This document shows positions 11,897 through 24,083 of a DNA stretch of 64,000 bases, in pieces. Positions within the stretch are counted from its first letter, which is position 1; the number at the start of each line of letters is the position of its first letter. The stretch is taken from the NCBI GenBank assembly GCA_001910725.1, contig MJGA01000006.1, positions 1,488,001-1,552,000 of the forward strand. Reading direction: 5' to 3'. Made by a program: the position numbers and the translations under genes. This DNA comes from Phanerodontia chrysosporium. Its lineage: Eukaryota > Basidiomycota > Agaricomycetes > Polyporales > Phanerochaetaceae. Below the pieces are notes generated by a model. That model did no database searches, had not been told where the DNA came from, and saw only the letters and a program-made list of their open reading frames with translations.

Positions 11897-12607
11897 GGCT
11901 CGGAGGGTCGAGTGTGGTGTGCAGGCAACTTGCGGATGGGGCGCAAGCGCCTATGGCACGCCGACGGGTTTCTCGTTTAGGAAAGTGTCGGGTATTGACT
12001 CAGTATGTGAATCGGACGTGCTATGAAGATGTTTGCGACGAACCTTGGCTGCAAAGCATGGCTGTTCGTGCACGAGGCCCCATTTTGTATCCTTGTTTCC
12101 AGCAGCCCCGAGCTTCAGCTTCATCCATGGGCGTCTCTCACCAACCTCTGCAGCTGGCGCGCGGCCGGTTTCATTCTGCTGGGTCGCTTTGCCTTCCGCG
12201 CTCACTAGGTCTCTGTTACGGAAGCGTTCTCACACTCCAACCCTCCACATCCGAAGATGGTCTTGACCAACGGTCCGCAGTGCAAGCTTAGCCAGCCAGG
12301 ATATCCATTCGGCTCACCCTGGCGGACGCGCAAGACCCGCATCCGACTTCCCGACTGCTAGAGCCACCGGGGGCTGTGTCCCCGCAACGGTTCTTGTGAG
12401 TCTCCGGAGCGTCGACAACCAGAGTTTCCGCCGCCTCACATTTGGGCTGTCTATTCTCAAATTGTACGGTAGAGCCCCGTCCTTCGCCTGACTCGCGCGA
12501 TGACGCCGACTCGCTGGTGAGACCGTAGCCGGCAGTAGCACTCAGGGGCTACTATAAGAGTACGTGAAGGGCGGGCCGTGCTTCACCTTTCCCCTCATGC
12601 GTCAACG
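11897..12607. promoter_or_regulatory. divergent promoter region between PRP24 and an F-box gene
   Basis: About 710 bases between two genes reading away from each other. A TATA-like CTATAAGAG at 12552-12560 lies about 50 bases before the F-box ATG at 12608. No coding signal was found. Confidence 0.4.
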
Positions 12608-14308
12608 ATGTCCTTCTTTCTGCGGCGGCCGCGACGAGACGACGCCGCGCCGTCGCGTCCTTGGGTAGACACCGTCAAGTCGAAGCTTTTCAATCACGAT
12701 CGGTATGTTCTCCTGCACTCGTCCGTCTGCATCGCCCTCATCTGCGACAGTAAACGAGACCGCAAGACATGTTACGATATTTGCAAGTGTACCCAACCGC
12801 GAAGGAGCGCACGCTCACGACCCGTCAGACTACTCCCTATTCTTTTGCCGTCCTATGGCTCGACGTCGAGGGTCTAGCAGGGACCTGCTGCAAGTGCACC
12901 CTATCATGACTCTTCCCCTGAGCTGGTATCCCACGTCTTCGTACTCGCTGCCGAAGAAGACGTTATGATCCCCATGGTGGTATCGCACGTCTGCAGAGCT
13001 TGGCGTTTCCTCGCTCTGCGCACACCTCGCTGTGGAGACGCGTCAGTCTCGACACTCGCCTCAGAATGTGGACGGAGCGCATCTACCGCTCGCGGGCGTG
13101 CACGCTCGATGTCGAAATCCTTCCGCAGATGTCGATCGTTGGCACGCGTCCTCGGCGGCAATACCTCGACGCGCGAATGGTCCAGCTTTATATGCACATG
13201 GTATCCCCCTATCTCGCAAGATGGCGGTCGCTCACGATAGAGTTCCAACATTACGCCCCATATCTATGGAGCGCTGCGCTGCTGAGCTGCTCTGGCGATG
13301 CATCCGGTCTACAGGCACCTCGCATAGAGCATATCTCCTTACAATATCGTAGCAATGACGATACGAAGGAGTACGTTCTATTCAATGGGCACGCTCCCGC
13401 CTCCGCTCTGCCGTGCTTGACGGCATCCGCCTTGCTTGGCTTCCCTCGTTATTTGCGAATCTGACTTCCCTGGACTACACACACCATGGTTTCACTCGCG
13501 GTCACGACGCTGAAGCTGAGCTCTTTCAAATGCTCTGTGTCTCACACCGCCTTCAGGAAGTGCGTCTAGCCTTCCCTACACACTCCTTCAAGACTATCGA
13601 TACCCGCAGCTTCCCGCTGCCCCCAAGCGCATCCGTATACCTTGACAACATGCGTACGCTGACACTTGAAGTCAGCAGTACCGACATCCCCTCTGCGCTT
13701 CTCGCGCTCCTCGCGCGCCTCCACCTGCGCAATCTGCGCACGCTGCACCTCACGTCGCAGTTTACAACCACGGACCCGCTAAGCCCGGGATACATGCCTT
13801 CGTTCCTGCGCCTGCGCAAGTTCCTGAAGGCGTTGAACCGCCTGTCTCGGCTCAAGTACCTGCAGCTCCACCCCGCATGGTGCGACCCGGCGTTCGTCAT
13901 CGGCCTCCTAAACTTCCACGTCCCGCGGCTTGGACACCTCGTCCTGTGCTCGCCGCGCGTCGACGATGGCTTGCTCTCCGCAATCGGCAACGTGTGTCGC
14001 CAGCGGTATCGTGTCGTGAACCACGACGACGGCCGTTCGCCGTATGTCGTCTTCCAGGCGCTGGCCGTCCTCGAGGTCGTTGGGTCGCACCGTCTCACCG
14101 AGGACGGCGTCCTCGAGGTCGTGCGCCGGATGCTCGGAGGGGGCGTCATCTGGGTGAGAGAGCTGTGGCTGAAGGAGTGCAGGCTATTACCGGCGGCGTC
14201 ATCAGGCGCGCCGAACGGATGGGAGTCCGGGTGCGCGTTTGGCAAGACGGAGAGGAGGTGAAGGACAGATACGCCATGGACACGAAAAGACGGAGATCAC
14301 GACGATGA
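12608..14308 (+). CDS. F-box/leucine-rich protein (F-box gene 1; three apparent frameshifts)
   Basis: Starts MSFFLRRPRR; a GT-AG intron follows at about 12702, and a region to about 12900 was not resolved. The F-box core reads SPELVSHVFVLAAEEDVMI then VSHVCRAWRFLALRTP and SLWRRVSL, the standard start of Agaricomycete F-box proteins. A long LRR-like part follows: LRTLTLEV-type strands, LHLRNLRTLHLTSQF, LVLCSPRVDDGLLSAI, LWLKEC. Continuous homology needs three frame changes: near 13030 (between RTP and SLWRR), near 13395 (NGHAP to RLRSAVLDGI) and near 14190 (LKECR to AITGGVIRRAERMG). Each is fixed by one extra base, so the true end is 14308 rather than 14261. F-box proteins are the substrate-binding part of SCF ubiquitin ligases; the substrate is unknown. 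Confidence 0.65.
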
Positions 14309-14469
14309 TCACGCATGGACACGTTCACACACGACTACTGTAGCTCTCACGACATAGGACTTTATGATGTATGTTACGCCGTATAAGTTTTATTGGTCAC
14401 ATAACTGTATGTTAACACGTTGTATGAATACATTGCAACACTTGCTATGACACCCAGCCTGCAAACTTC

Positions 14470-15623
14470 TCATGTGGTCGAAGGGTTAACGCATATTGCG
14501 CCGCCATCGACAACAATCTCTTGGCCATTGGTGTAATTTCCGCCGGAGATACGAGGAAGATTACTGCTCCGGCCATCTCTTGTGCACTGTCACCAGGCTA
14601 TCAGCGGGTAGATGAATGAGAAGTTCAGGAGGCACAAACCTTCCTGGTCTCTCCGCCGGCACAGGCTGCAGACCAAGTGCGACTCGGTCGACTTCCTCTT
14701 TTGCGATGCGATCCTTAGTCATCCCCGACTCATACACCCCGGAGCTATGCCGCACACGCGCACAGGGATCCGTTTCACTGCGAACTCTGTGGCCATCATC
14801 TTCGTGAGATGTGAAGCTGCAGCCTTGGAGCTGTTGTAGCAGAACTGTATGGCAGTGTCAGCTGCGAAGGGTGAACATAGAGCTATGGACTTGCATGATT
14901 CTGAGCAAGCTTCATAATCCGCTGATGCTCGATATATTGACCACACACGACGTGTAGTTTGCCTGGTCCTCGCTGCCCTTCGCGAGCAGCCCGAGGAAAG
15001 CCATTGTCACGAAGAATATCGAAGAGGTGTTGATGGTGTAGAGCTCGGCCCATTGTTCGAAGGACTCGTTCTTGAACATGGCCTGACCAAGAGCCTCCAC
15101 GGATTCGTGCTCGGGTGCAGACGTGTCGTTGAAGAAGCGGGAGACAGGTCCAACCTGACCAGCGCTGTTGCACGCGAATCAGTGCTATAATTGACTGATA
15201 CAAGAGATGCTGACACACTTGTTGACCAGGATGTGCAGTTTGCCGTCTCTGGCCTGAATCTCGTTCTTTGCTGCAGCGATGCTCTCGCGGTCCGTAGCAT
15301 CCATGACCAACCTACGAAACAACGTAAGCAGTCTTGGGGCATAGTTATATGCGTACGTACGGTATCACCTCTCCACTTCCTTCAGTTCTATCGAATGCCG
15401 CTGCGGCCTTTTCAAGGACCCCTTGCGGCGTCCGGTGATGTACACTGTCATGCTACTCAGTCTGGATGGTACCTCTGCACAAAGGCGAGACTGACGAACC
15501 TTTCGCTCCATTGGTGGCAAGGCCCTGCGCTATCATCCACCCGATGCCAGTGCCTCCCCCAGTGACGAGGGCAATGCGTCCCTTGACACTGTACATGTTC
15601 TCGAGGCGTAGCGATGCGGCCAT
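14470..15623 (-). CDS. short-chain dehydrogenase/reductase (SDR), Rossmann fold
   Basis: Starts at 15623 (MAASLRLENMYSVKGR); an upstream in-frame Met at 15659 is possible. The NAD(P)-binding motif ALVTGGGTGIGWMIAQGLA opens the protein. Then come VYITGRRKGVLEKAAAAF (the Arg residues after GR suit NADP), VMDATDRESI, KLHILVNNAG, VVNISSISGL with the catalytic Ser, and the active-site pair FCYNSSKAAASHLTKMMA (Y-x3-K). The end carries VPAERPGSAQEMAGAVIFL and NYTNGQEIVVDGG. Exon joins are short GT-AG introns (near 15510, 15340, 15210, 14850 and 14630). Two single-base losses are implied, near 14740 (GIAPG to VYESGMTKDR) and near 14545 (LVSP to GGNYTNG). The substrate cannot be read from sequence. 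About 290 aa when repaired, the usual classical SDR size. Confidence 0.75.
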
Positions 15624-15659
15624 TGCGAGTGGGTTGGTCGGCTGGTGGTTCGATGGCAA

Positions 15660-16106
15660 GGCTGGTCGTGAATATGGTGGTCCCAGGACTGTCTTACCCT
15701 CAAGGGTGAGGATGTAGGGAAAACATTATCGGCCGGACCGCGCGTGACACCCTGCGTGTACAATCTACGGGTCATTACATCAGGTGCGCAGGGTGAAGCA
15801 GGGCTGGACCCCGACCTTGAGAAAGCGAATGATAGCGGCCTATTCATCGCGTAACATGCTTGCCTTCGCCAGACCATGCAACAGAGCTGGAAGTAGGAAT
15901 GCCAGGAGCGGAAGGAGGAAGGACAGAACGACGATACGCGCTGCTCTCTCGAACTCCTCGTCGGACGTCGGACCGGAATAGCCGCACACGGACACTTGCC
16001 TCGACCTTCGTACAAACGCACATTCTTACAAGGCACACGAAAGCACGACCACCTAGGAGACCACATAGGAGACAGATACAGCACCACCAAATCCTATGTA
16101 CAGATC
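15660..16106. other. intergenic, no gene recognised
   Basis: Space between the SDR start and the 3' end of the GH89 gene, both on the minus strand. Nothing recognisable was seen beyond the expected SDR promoter. Confidence 0.4.
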
Positions 16107-18453
16107 TCACGCCCAACGCTCCAGAATCGTCTGAACGACCTCAAAGGTGTCCCCCCTCGTTCCCCACGTCTCGCCAGGCGCACTCCCCACGACTTCGAAG
16201 CAAATGCCTCACCGATGCTCAGCATAGTCTGCTTGACCTCCGTGGCATTGTACGGCTGCCCAGACGCTTCGTGTTGACAAGCGTCGACACGAAAGCCTTC
16301 CAGCGCGCGCCGTAGTACTCGCCCACGAGCCCGGCCCACTGCTTCGATGCGTAGTCGTTGATCTCGCCAGTCGGGCCCCACAGCGTGAGCTGATTCCGCG
16401 CCTGGTACTCCAGATATGCCGCATAGGAGGCGTTTCCGTGCGCCCACTGCTTCGCGTCCGCGATCCATGAGCTGAGCAAGTAGTTCTCGTTCGTGTACAG
16501 CAGCGTGTCCAGGTCGTCAACGAGTCTGAGCAGCGGGGCGCCTGCGCTGGCGACGTCGCAGGACGTTGAGGCGGACGCATTCCAGACGGTGATGAGGTTG
16601 CTGTAGGCGTCGATAAACCGGTTCACCAACAGCTGGCGGGACAGCTCGAGTGTGTCGAAGGCGAACTCCGGGGCCTTCTTGAGAGCGGGATGTGAATGAG
16701 AAGCCTCGACAAACAACTGAGGGCGGGCAGGATCGTCATATTGGTGTTGTACGGAATTTTCGTCGGATGGTGGCCTACGAAAGCACGTGAGCATCATGAG
16801 CGTGTAATGACAAGGTGCTTCTACTCACCAGTCAGGTTCACCAGGCCTGTGATCGCGGGTGCCAGTTCGAGAATGCTCTTGATCGTGGCCTGCGAGTCAG
16901 GGTCCTGATTGTTGTACACCGTAGTGCTGAGAATCTTCCACGCCTGCTGTAGCTGGGGCGGCAGGCTTTTGACTTGATAGCGGCGTGCAGCCCACTTCGT
17001 GACCCAGCTGGAGACGTCCAGCGCCTTCTCCGACCACGCCTGGTCGAGAAGGACGTCGTATACAATTTCGTTGCCAGGCTCCTGCCTTCCATCGTAAGCC
17101 CCACGCCAACCATCGAGCTCCCGTTCGCGTGCAGCGCCGTAATCGGCCCCTCGGTGATTGCGGCGAGGTTCCCTCCATGCCCATGTTTCCTCCGTAGTCG
17201 TGCAGCTCGCACCAGACCCACTGCTTGCCGAAGTAGGAGTTCGTGCGGTTCCACTGGGGCTGCGCCTCACTGTACAGGTCGAGGATGAGCATGCTGTCGT
17301 TTCCCGGGACGCCGCCGAGGTACGCCTCGATGCGGTCATTCGTCCAGAAGGCCTGGCTAGAGAAGAACAGCCAGCCTTGCAGAACCCATATCGCCTCAGG
17401 GTCCGCATCACGCAAGCTAGCAATGGTACCGGCGGAGACGGACGCGAGGTACGAGGTGTTCCCGCTGAAGGGGTTGTTCTCGTTGTACTGATCGAGCGTG
17501 TAGAAGTGGGTAATGTTGCCATACGCCTGTTGCTGCTTCGCAATGAAGGACTTCTGCATCTGCGGATACAGCGGGTCAAAGGGCTCGAGGAAGGAGTCGT
17601 TCGTGAGAGCTGTGGGAAATCCTGACCAGGCACTGCCGTTGACGATGGAAGCGTTCGGATAGTGTGAAGCGAGGGCGCGAGGAACGAAGCCGGTAAAGGC
17701 GGGCAAGATGGGAGTCATCCGAGCTCGACCATTCTCTGCAGGATCTGCTTTTGTAGCGCAAGCTGGTCACTGATCCATTGCATGGGCAACAGACCACCCC
17801 AAGACGACTGCATGTTGCCGAAGCGGTTCCAAGGCAAGAACGCGGGTCCGGCCAGGAAGTCCAGAATCTCAAGATCAGAGAGACCGAACTCTTGGAAAAC
17901 CTCCACCGCAATGGCCTCGTACCCATTCCAAGCAAGGGGAAGGTTGACGCCACGCAGCGCAAGCCAGTCAAGGAGCAGTGACCATTTATCGAAGTTCCAG
18001 AAAGCGGTTGTATAGCCGAACGTGACGGTGTTGAAATGGTACCTGTAAGGTACTATAGCGCTCCCCGTAACGGGCTTCCGACTTTCGGAAGTGGGCTCGA
18101 AAGCTCGTGCAGTCGAGAGCCTGTCCAGAAGATGTCCACGCCGCCAAACTCCGTGAGGTACCTGTGAGCTGTTGATGAGCGAAGCTGTTTATAGAGTACA
18201 TTGGATACATACGTATACAGACCGCGTGCACAGGCGCTAGTGGTAGTGCAGGAGACCGTAATCCCCCTGCCTCGCCTTCAGTATCCCTGAGGACGAATGA
18301 GTCACCCTCCCCGTCTATAGGCACGAAGGTGAATCGACCCGTGTGTTGCGGTATCCGCCGTTCAATGATGCCATGGATACCACTGACGTTCGCAGCCGCG
18401 AGGACAGCGGAGAGCCCACCAAGAGCAGCGAGCAACTTCGGAAGCCGAGCCAT
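16107..18453 (-). CDS. alpha-N-acetylglucosaminidase, GH89 (NAGLU-like), secreted
   Basis: Starts at 18453 with MARLPKLLAALGGLSAVLAA, a good signal peptide. It then reads as GH89 throughout: VPYRYHFNTVTFGYTTAFWN, WLALRGVNLPLAWNGYEAI, LDFLAGPAFLPWNRFGNMQ, ILPAFTGFVPRALASHYPN, THFYTLDQYNENNPFSGN, GKQWVWCELHDYGGNMGMEG, LLQYTNENYLLSSW-type segments, and a conserved tail GDTFEVVQTILERWA ending at 16107. The enzyme removes terminal alpha-linked GlcNAc from glycans; several NxS/T sites suit a secreted or vacuolar glycoprotein. About five frame changes are needed (near 17716, 17165, 17085, 16270 and 16165). All are fixed by one added base, mostly in G or C runs. At least two GT-AG introns are clear (near 18190 and 16800). 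About 740 aa, the usual GH89 length. Confidence 0.8.
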
Positions 18454-19482
18454 GTAGGAGGCCGCGAAGTCAGGCGAGCGAACCGGATTCACCGACTGAC
18501 GGTATTTGTATGCTTCCCGACGTCCGTCTTCATCAGCATCTTCAACGTGCAACGCCCGAGGACCTGATTGCGCAGGTCTTCGCCGCGTTGATGGGATAAA
18601 CTATATCATAATGGACGACCACGTGTGTCGATGTACCAGTGGCCACGTTGACTCGTGCTAGCGGATGCAACTTATGCGTGCCAGCATAGCGTAGCCGATG
18701 TGAGGCATATAGACCAGAGTATCACTGATGCAGGTTGGCAAGCTGGAAGTCCAGCTCCATAGCCCGATGCGCCATGCCGCTTAGAGCTAGCCAGTTCAGT
18801 CTCGTCCCAGCCTAGCATGTTTGCGTAGTTAGTCCTAGCTTACCGCTGCGCGACGCAGAGGTTCGATGCGATTTCCTAGGTCGAGACACGTGCGTGAGTA
18901 TTCTGTGCCATGAAAATTTGAAGGAAATTCACTAGATCGCGGCGTGAGAACCGGATGCGAAACATTGGAGTACTGCCCGGCGGCGGGCGGGAGAGCATCT
19001 CAAGGACTGTCGGGCGCGCAGATTGTTGGAGAACAAAACCACAGCGATCTCTGGTATCCGTAGATAGAATGGCTGCGCGCTGGACAGCTCTGGCCAGCGG
19101 CGAAGTCGAGCAAGCACTGCGAAGATGGTGGTAGCGGATCAAGCGAGAGCGGATCAAACCAGTCCAAGTCAACTGCATCGATATCGAAGTTTGAGGTGAG
19201 GTTGCGACAGAGTTTGCAGACCCACATGCTATCACGATGGACCAGGAGCCTGAGTTGCACAATGTGCGTCGACATGTCGCCAAGCGTATAGACTTCTCAT
19301 TGGCCCTTGACTAAACATAATTTATGGTTACAGAGGTTGAACCTTCTTGGCGCAAGAACATATACACAAAATGAGATCGCTCGAGAAAAACCTAGGAAAG
19401 GACGCTTAGCCGTCCTCTTCGCCATTGTCTTCACTTTCTTCATCAAAGTACTCGACCTGTTCATCGACGTCGGAAGCAGGAT
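18454..19482. other. intergenic, possibly a short minus-strand ORF
   Basis: About 1 kb. A 91-codon minus-strand frame at 19275-19000 (starts MSTHIVQLRLLVHRDSMWVC and has two CxxC-spaced cysteines) has a natural-looking composition. It matches nothing I know and has no clear continuation. The rest shows nothing. Confidence 0.25.
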
Positions 19483-21086
19483 TCACAGCATCTCCGCCAG
19501 GGTGCGCATTTCATTTACAAGAGCTTCCTCGTCGTTCTCCTCCACCTCCTCACCCTCGTCTTCTTCCTCTTCCTCTTCATCCTCGTCCTCGTCCTCCTCT
19601 GAGGTGAACCATAACATCTCCTCTCCCTCGCCCCGCGCCGACATGTCCTGAGCGATAGCCTCCAGCTCCTGGTTCCGCATGCGCTCGCTGACATGCCATC
19701 GCTTGACCAGCCGTCCGTGCCGTCTGCGAAACTCGACGAAATGTGCCAGAGTGGTACTAGAGATTCCAGAGACACGTAGGGTCTGAAGCTCCGGCAGGAG
19801 GATATGTTGCACAGCACTGGCCGCTGTAGACGATGTGCCTTCCCTCTGCTTGCCCTTCCTATCCTCGACATCGACATGAAAAAGCTCTTGAAAGAAACCC
19901 TCCGGCAGCCTGTTGCAGATAAGCTCGACGTCGGTAAGATGCGTGGAGAGCTCAAGGAGACGCCGGAAGCCCTCTGTGCTGCATTCAAGGGCATGGATAG
20001 CGAGCGACTGCAGGTTCGGAATAGCGGGCCGTCACCATCTTCTTCCTGCTCGCGTTTTCGCTTGTCGCAGACTGGACTGGGGGTGCGATGAGATATGCAA
20101 GGAAGCCGTCGAAGTCGGTTTCGGGTTCCTGGGCGGGTAGCTCGAGCCGCAGCCGTTTGACGTTCGGGATATGAAGGCGACGGAGGATCTCACACAGGTA
20201 CGGCGGGTCCATGTCCGTCAACGACAGCTCCCTGAGGCCCGGCAGGGGGATGACGGCCTCGGGCCATGCGTCCCCGATCGCCTTTGGTCCGGAATAGTGC
20301 AACGACAGCTTCTCGAGATTCGGACTCGTCGCGAGCATGTTCGCCCACACATGATACGGGATGCGGACGTCTTCAGAGTGCAAGGCGAAGTCGATCGTGG
20401 TGAGATCCTCGAGGAATGGTGACTGCAGCCAAGGCACGTTGACGCCTACCAGCGACAGGTGCTTGAGCGAAGGAAGGGACCTCCCGAAGATGACTACTGG
20501 GGCGGTCCAATCTGCGTGAAGAGCCGCTCGGCGCTGTCCCAGTCCTCGATGTGCCACAGCTGGAGGTACTCGAGGTTCCGTGCTGGTCCGCACGATGACA
20601 GGACCTTGCGCGCCCAGAGCTTGCATGATCTGTGGCGCACTTTGAGCGTGAGCGACTTCCAGCGGTCGACTTGGGGCATGAGAATGTCAAAAATGGGCCC
20701 AAATTCGGGCTCGAAAAGGTTGTAGCCTTCTTCGTACTCGTCCTCTGCGCACGTGTCCATGAATATGTCAAGGAGCAGTCGGCCATTGCGCGACAGGTAG
20801 ACAAACGCGCGCGTCATGTGGCACTTGAGCCGGAAGGTCAACGTAGTCCACAATGACGGGGTGCTCAGCGCAACACCACGCCAATGGCGACAGACGTGCG
20901 AGACAAGAACTTCGAAGGCAGGCACATTGAGGGGGTGAGGTCGGGGTACGGTTTGTCCAACGTTCCGAGGATGAAGACGCGGGAGAGAAGCTCAACTGGC
21001 AGAGTATAGATGGGGGGGAGAGCTATCGGAGACCTGGTAGGGATCGTGCCTAACGAGACCTGAGGAAACCGTTTATCAGCTTTCAA
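19483..21086 (-). CDS. F-box/leucine-rich protein (F-box gene 2; four apparent frameshifts)
   Basis: The first Met in the F-box frame is at 21086; an extra upstream exon cannot be excluded. The F-box reads IYTLPVELLSRVFILGT, then VLVSHVCRHWRGVALSTPSL, then WTTLTFRLKCHM. LRR-like repeats follow: LPSLKHLSLVGVNVPWLQ, LEKLSLHYSGPKA, LPGLRELSLTDMDPPYLCEI, VKRLRLELP, IPNLQSLAIHALECSTEGF and LPELQTLRVSGISS. The C-terminus is a long acidic Glu/Asp run (near 19560-19610) and ends ALVNEMRTLAEML. Four frame changes are needed, near 20925, 20510, 20080 and 20030. All four are solved by one added base, one of them in a C5 run. Likely an SCF adaptor; substrate unknown. Same broad family as 12608-14308 but not a close copy. 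Confidence 0.65.
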
Positions 21087-22608
21087 GTTCCATTTCAGGG
21101 GCTCGAGGCACAGAGACCGCGCAAGAGGGTTATGTGCGAATTGCCGTCGCCTTGCTGGGGCGCCAACGTGGGGTTACGAGCTGTGAGCATGCTGCTTGGC
21201 TCGTACACAGTCAAAGAGGTGTCCGAGAAAGAGTTCAACCATCTACAGCACAAGGTCCGAGTCGTAGGGCAGCCTCCGGAAGGCCGCACCGTCCGACGTT
21301 TCGCAAAACCCTGATGCGCAGCCGCTGACTTCGACGCCGGAACCGTGGCGCATGGCATGCGGCCGCCCGAGTCCATGGCAACCTGGATGTCGCTGACAAA
21401 TGAGGAGCTGCTCACCTGCAACGGATCGTGATACATGTCTGCGCATGCGATGAGGTACGCCTCCCCACGTAGGTCCTGAGTACGCAGCATGCAGTGAGTA
21501 AGAGTGTCCGAACTTCGGGGCTAGGCTTCCGAGTCGCAGAGATCTCGAAGGGAAAGATGCGCACTCACCGTGATCCTGACTGTCCAGATCCGCAGGGACG
21601 ATGGGTGTCGGCCTCACTCGTTATTGGCCTCGGTTGGTTCTGGGTTGCGAAAGGTCCAGCGGCGACACGGACAGCGCAGCTGGGGCTTTTGCCAGGCGGT
21701 CCTGGTTGCCAGCATGCATATGTATATACTCTGGGTGAGTTTCGCTGCCTGCCGCCAGGGCGGAAGCGACCACCTGGGGTGTCAATCGGCAGGGTCGGCA
21801 AACAGCGAGCTTACTGCATCACAAACAATGTACGCTCCAATCAGAACTGCTTCAAACGCTCCTTACCTATGTCTTACCACCCTTAGTAACACTCGGTACT
21901 AGGCGTGAGTACTTTTGTTCCGACCTTGACGGGCATGTCGAATTGCTCCCACCTCCGGTCCTCCATGATATCCCGGCGGCAGCGCTACCATCACCCGCGG
22001 AGGCCAACAACAGCACTTTGCGAGCCTCGAGACCAAGCCGTCCCGAGCGAAGTAACATGCATCATATTGCTGGTACGCGATGTTCAGGGTTTCCTGCGGC
22101 TTGACGCAAGCGTGGGAGGTTGGATTGCTCCGGGCGTCCTCATTGCTTCGCATGCAGGGCGTGCTGAATCTGAGACATTGCCCATACCACAGGTGACCCC
22201 TGGAAGCTCACCCTACATTCAATGCATGATCGCGCGGTACGCCCATTCCACGCCTTGCAGTGACCGGCCCAGCAGGCGAGCGGCTGCGGTTGCGGCGAGC
22301 TCGCTCGTGACAAGGAATTCGCCAGGGCGAGCGTTGCCCAGGGTCTCGTGTGGCCATCGGTGCATAGCAGCTATGCCGTATCAAGTCACGTCAAGACCTC
22401 CGGCGGGAGTCGGATTGCCACGGAGTACAAGGCAGCCCGCGCTGCTTCCTCACTCGGTCACCGAGCGCGCTGCACTGCAATGTCGACAGACATTTCCCGG
22501 ACGATATCAAACTGGGCGGTCATCAATGGTTCGCACGACTGTCTTTATTACGCACAACTCTTGATGACAGGTCCGGGCCCATGCTGGCATCGTGCTATCG
22601 CGGCATGT
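21087..22608. other. 1.5-kb region without a supported gene
   Basis: Several medium open frames overlap on both strands, none with a recognisable motif. On the minus strand, 22365-22215 reads ARPGEFLVTSELAATAAARL and LGRSLQGVEWAYRAIMH before a stop. The composition is protein-like, but the frame is blocked by stops further upstream. It may be a decayed gene or an unread exon. Confidence 0.3.
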
Positions 22609-23738
22609 CTATACTACGTCGACCGGTGGAAGTGCAGCGCGTGAGCGGGCTTCAAAGTCTGTGAGCCGCCTCTTTTCCTCCTCCAACATCGCGTTCTTGG
22701 CTGCCATGCTCCTCGGTGCTAGCCTTCTGCGCTCCGTCGTTGGCGTGAAGCGCAGCCTGTCGACGCCCAACGCCTTCAGCGTCTTGCGCTCGACCAGGCT
22801 GAACTCGGCTGGGTCCTCGCGGTCGAAGTTGAACGGCGCCTTCAGCGCAACCGGCGGGTTGATGATGATCCTGGCGTCCCGCAGGTAGTTCTTCGACGCG
22901 GAGTGCAGCATCAGGGGGTGCATGAGCACGACGTCTCCGATCTCCCCGGTCATCTCGCAAAACGTCGAGCACTCCGCGGCCGCCTTGCGGTGCACCCACC
23001 CCTCCAGGTCGTCCGTAGGGTCTTCGTACGTCGCGGTTGCGGGCACGAGCCTCCCAGGCGCAGGAACGACGCCCTCGGGGTGTGCCGCCAGATATTTTGC
23101 GACCATGCCTATGCCTTCTGGAGCGATGTACGTCCCACCGCCGCGGGGACGGATGGCGGAGAAGAGCGGGATGACGAGCAGAGCCTGCTCCGGGGAATCC
23201 AGATAGTGCACGAAGAAGTCGCCGTCAACGTGCCAGTTATCAAGCTCGCGAGGATGCACGTCCTTGGTCGCGGCTGCAAGTGCGGGCGTAGAGGTTGACA
23301 ATGAAGCTGTCTCCCCACGTAGAGCTGTCCTCGTCGATGCGTCCTACCCCCAGAAGGTCTTGCATCGCGTCCCACACCTGCATGGCGACGTATAAATTGT
23401 CATCTGGTCGTACTTGTGTATCGTGCAATACATCAGCCCACCTTGGGAGAAAAGGTTGAAACCTTCTCTCGTTTATGCCATGGCATGTGAATGCGTTCCT
23501 GCTTCCAAGTGGACTTGTCGTTGGGATTCATCCCGAGGCGTACCCATACGTTCTTCGACCATGCCTCAGCTTTCTGTTTGCTGAATGCCTCCTTGACGAC
23601 GACGTAGCCGTTGTCCAAGAAGAAGCGTGCTTGCTCCTCTACAGAGCAGCATGACCAGTCAGCTCGCGGTGGCGCAACTCCCAGCGGCCTACAGAGTGCA
23701 TGGGTCTACTCGCCTGTGAGCACTTTGAAGCTGCGCAT
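22609..23738 (-). CDS. phytanoyl-CoA dioxygenase-like Fe(II)/2-oxoglutarate oxygenase
   Basis: The start at 23738 gives MRSFKVLTGE; a GT-AG intron then leads into EEQARFFLDNGYVVVKEAF and KQERIHMPWHKREKVSTFSP. A second intron (about 66 nt) joins to KVWDAMQDLLGVGRIDED and WGDSFIVNLYA. The metal site is visible: HVDGDFF gives the H-x-D pair, and VLMHPLMLHSASKN supplies the distal His. RDARIIINPPVALK brings the Arg that binds 2-oxoglutarate in PhyH enzymes. The C-terminus (ERKTLKALGVDRLRF, then a basic helix) runs to 22609. A frame change near 23285 (between NLYA and ATKDVHPRELDNWH) needs a two-base loss or one-base gain, and the first junction also has an unresolved phase. PhyH-family enzymes hydroxylate many small molecules; the substrate is unknown. 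Confidence 0.75.
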
Positions 23739-24083
23739 GGTAGTGAGGACCCTGTGTATGGTGACGGCAGCTGTCAGGCCTTGGATGAGTAAACGTGATA
23801 CCTTGTGCACAAGCACGGGATCTCAGGATTATCTTCGGGGTCCAAATGACCATGCTGTCTTCCTTAGCAAGCATTCGTTCCTCCACGACGGCAAAGGATG
23901 TTCGGATAGATCCGTTTACGGCAAGTTTCCAGGTAATGTGATGAACATGCGTGAGAGAATATAGATAACAGAGTAAGTGCTTGTACACTGGAAAGCAATG
24001 CGAGGGCCCATAGACTGATGCTAGTCCTACAAGATACATGCACATGTTTTTATACATCATATGGTAACCTGTCAGAAGGCGAG
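23739..24083. other. intergenic, no gene recognised
   Basis: Space between the dioxygenase start and the 3' end of BTB gene 2. Nothing recognisable was seen. Confidence 0.4.

Noticed and set aside
13553..14245. 230-codon minus-strand ORF
   Set aside because: Antisense to F-box gene 1, which has clear family motifs on the plus strand.
12608..14308. F-box gene 1 as a pseudogene
   Set aside because: All three shifts are single-base losses like those in many other genes here and no in-frame stop mutation is seen otherwise; base errors are more likely.
21905..22564. 219-codon plus-strand ORF
   Set aside because: No motif; Arg/Ser/Pro-rich composition suggests chance. Minus-strand reading is slightly more protein-like but also unsupported.
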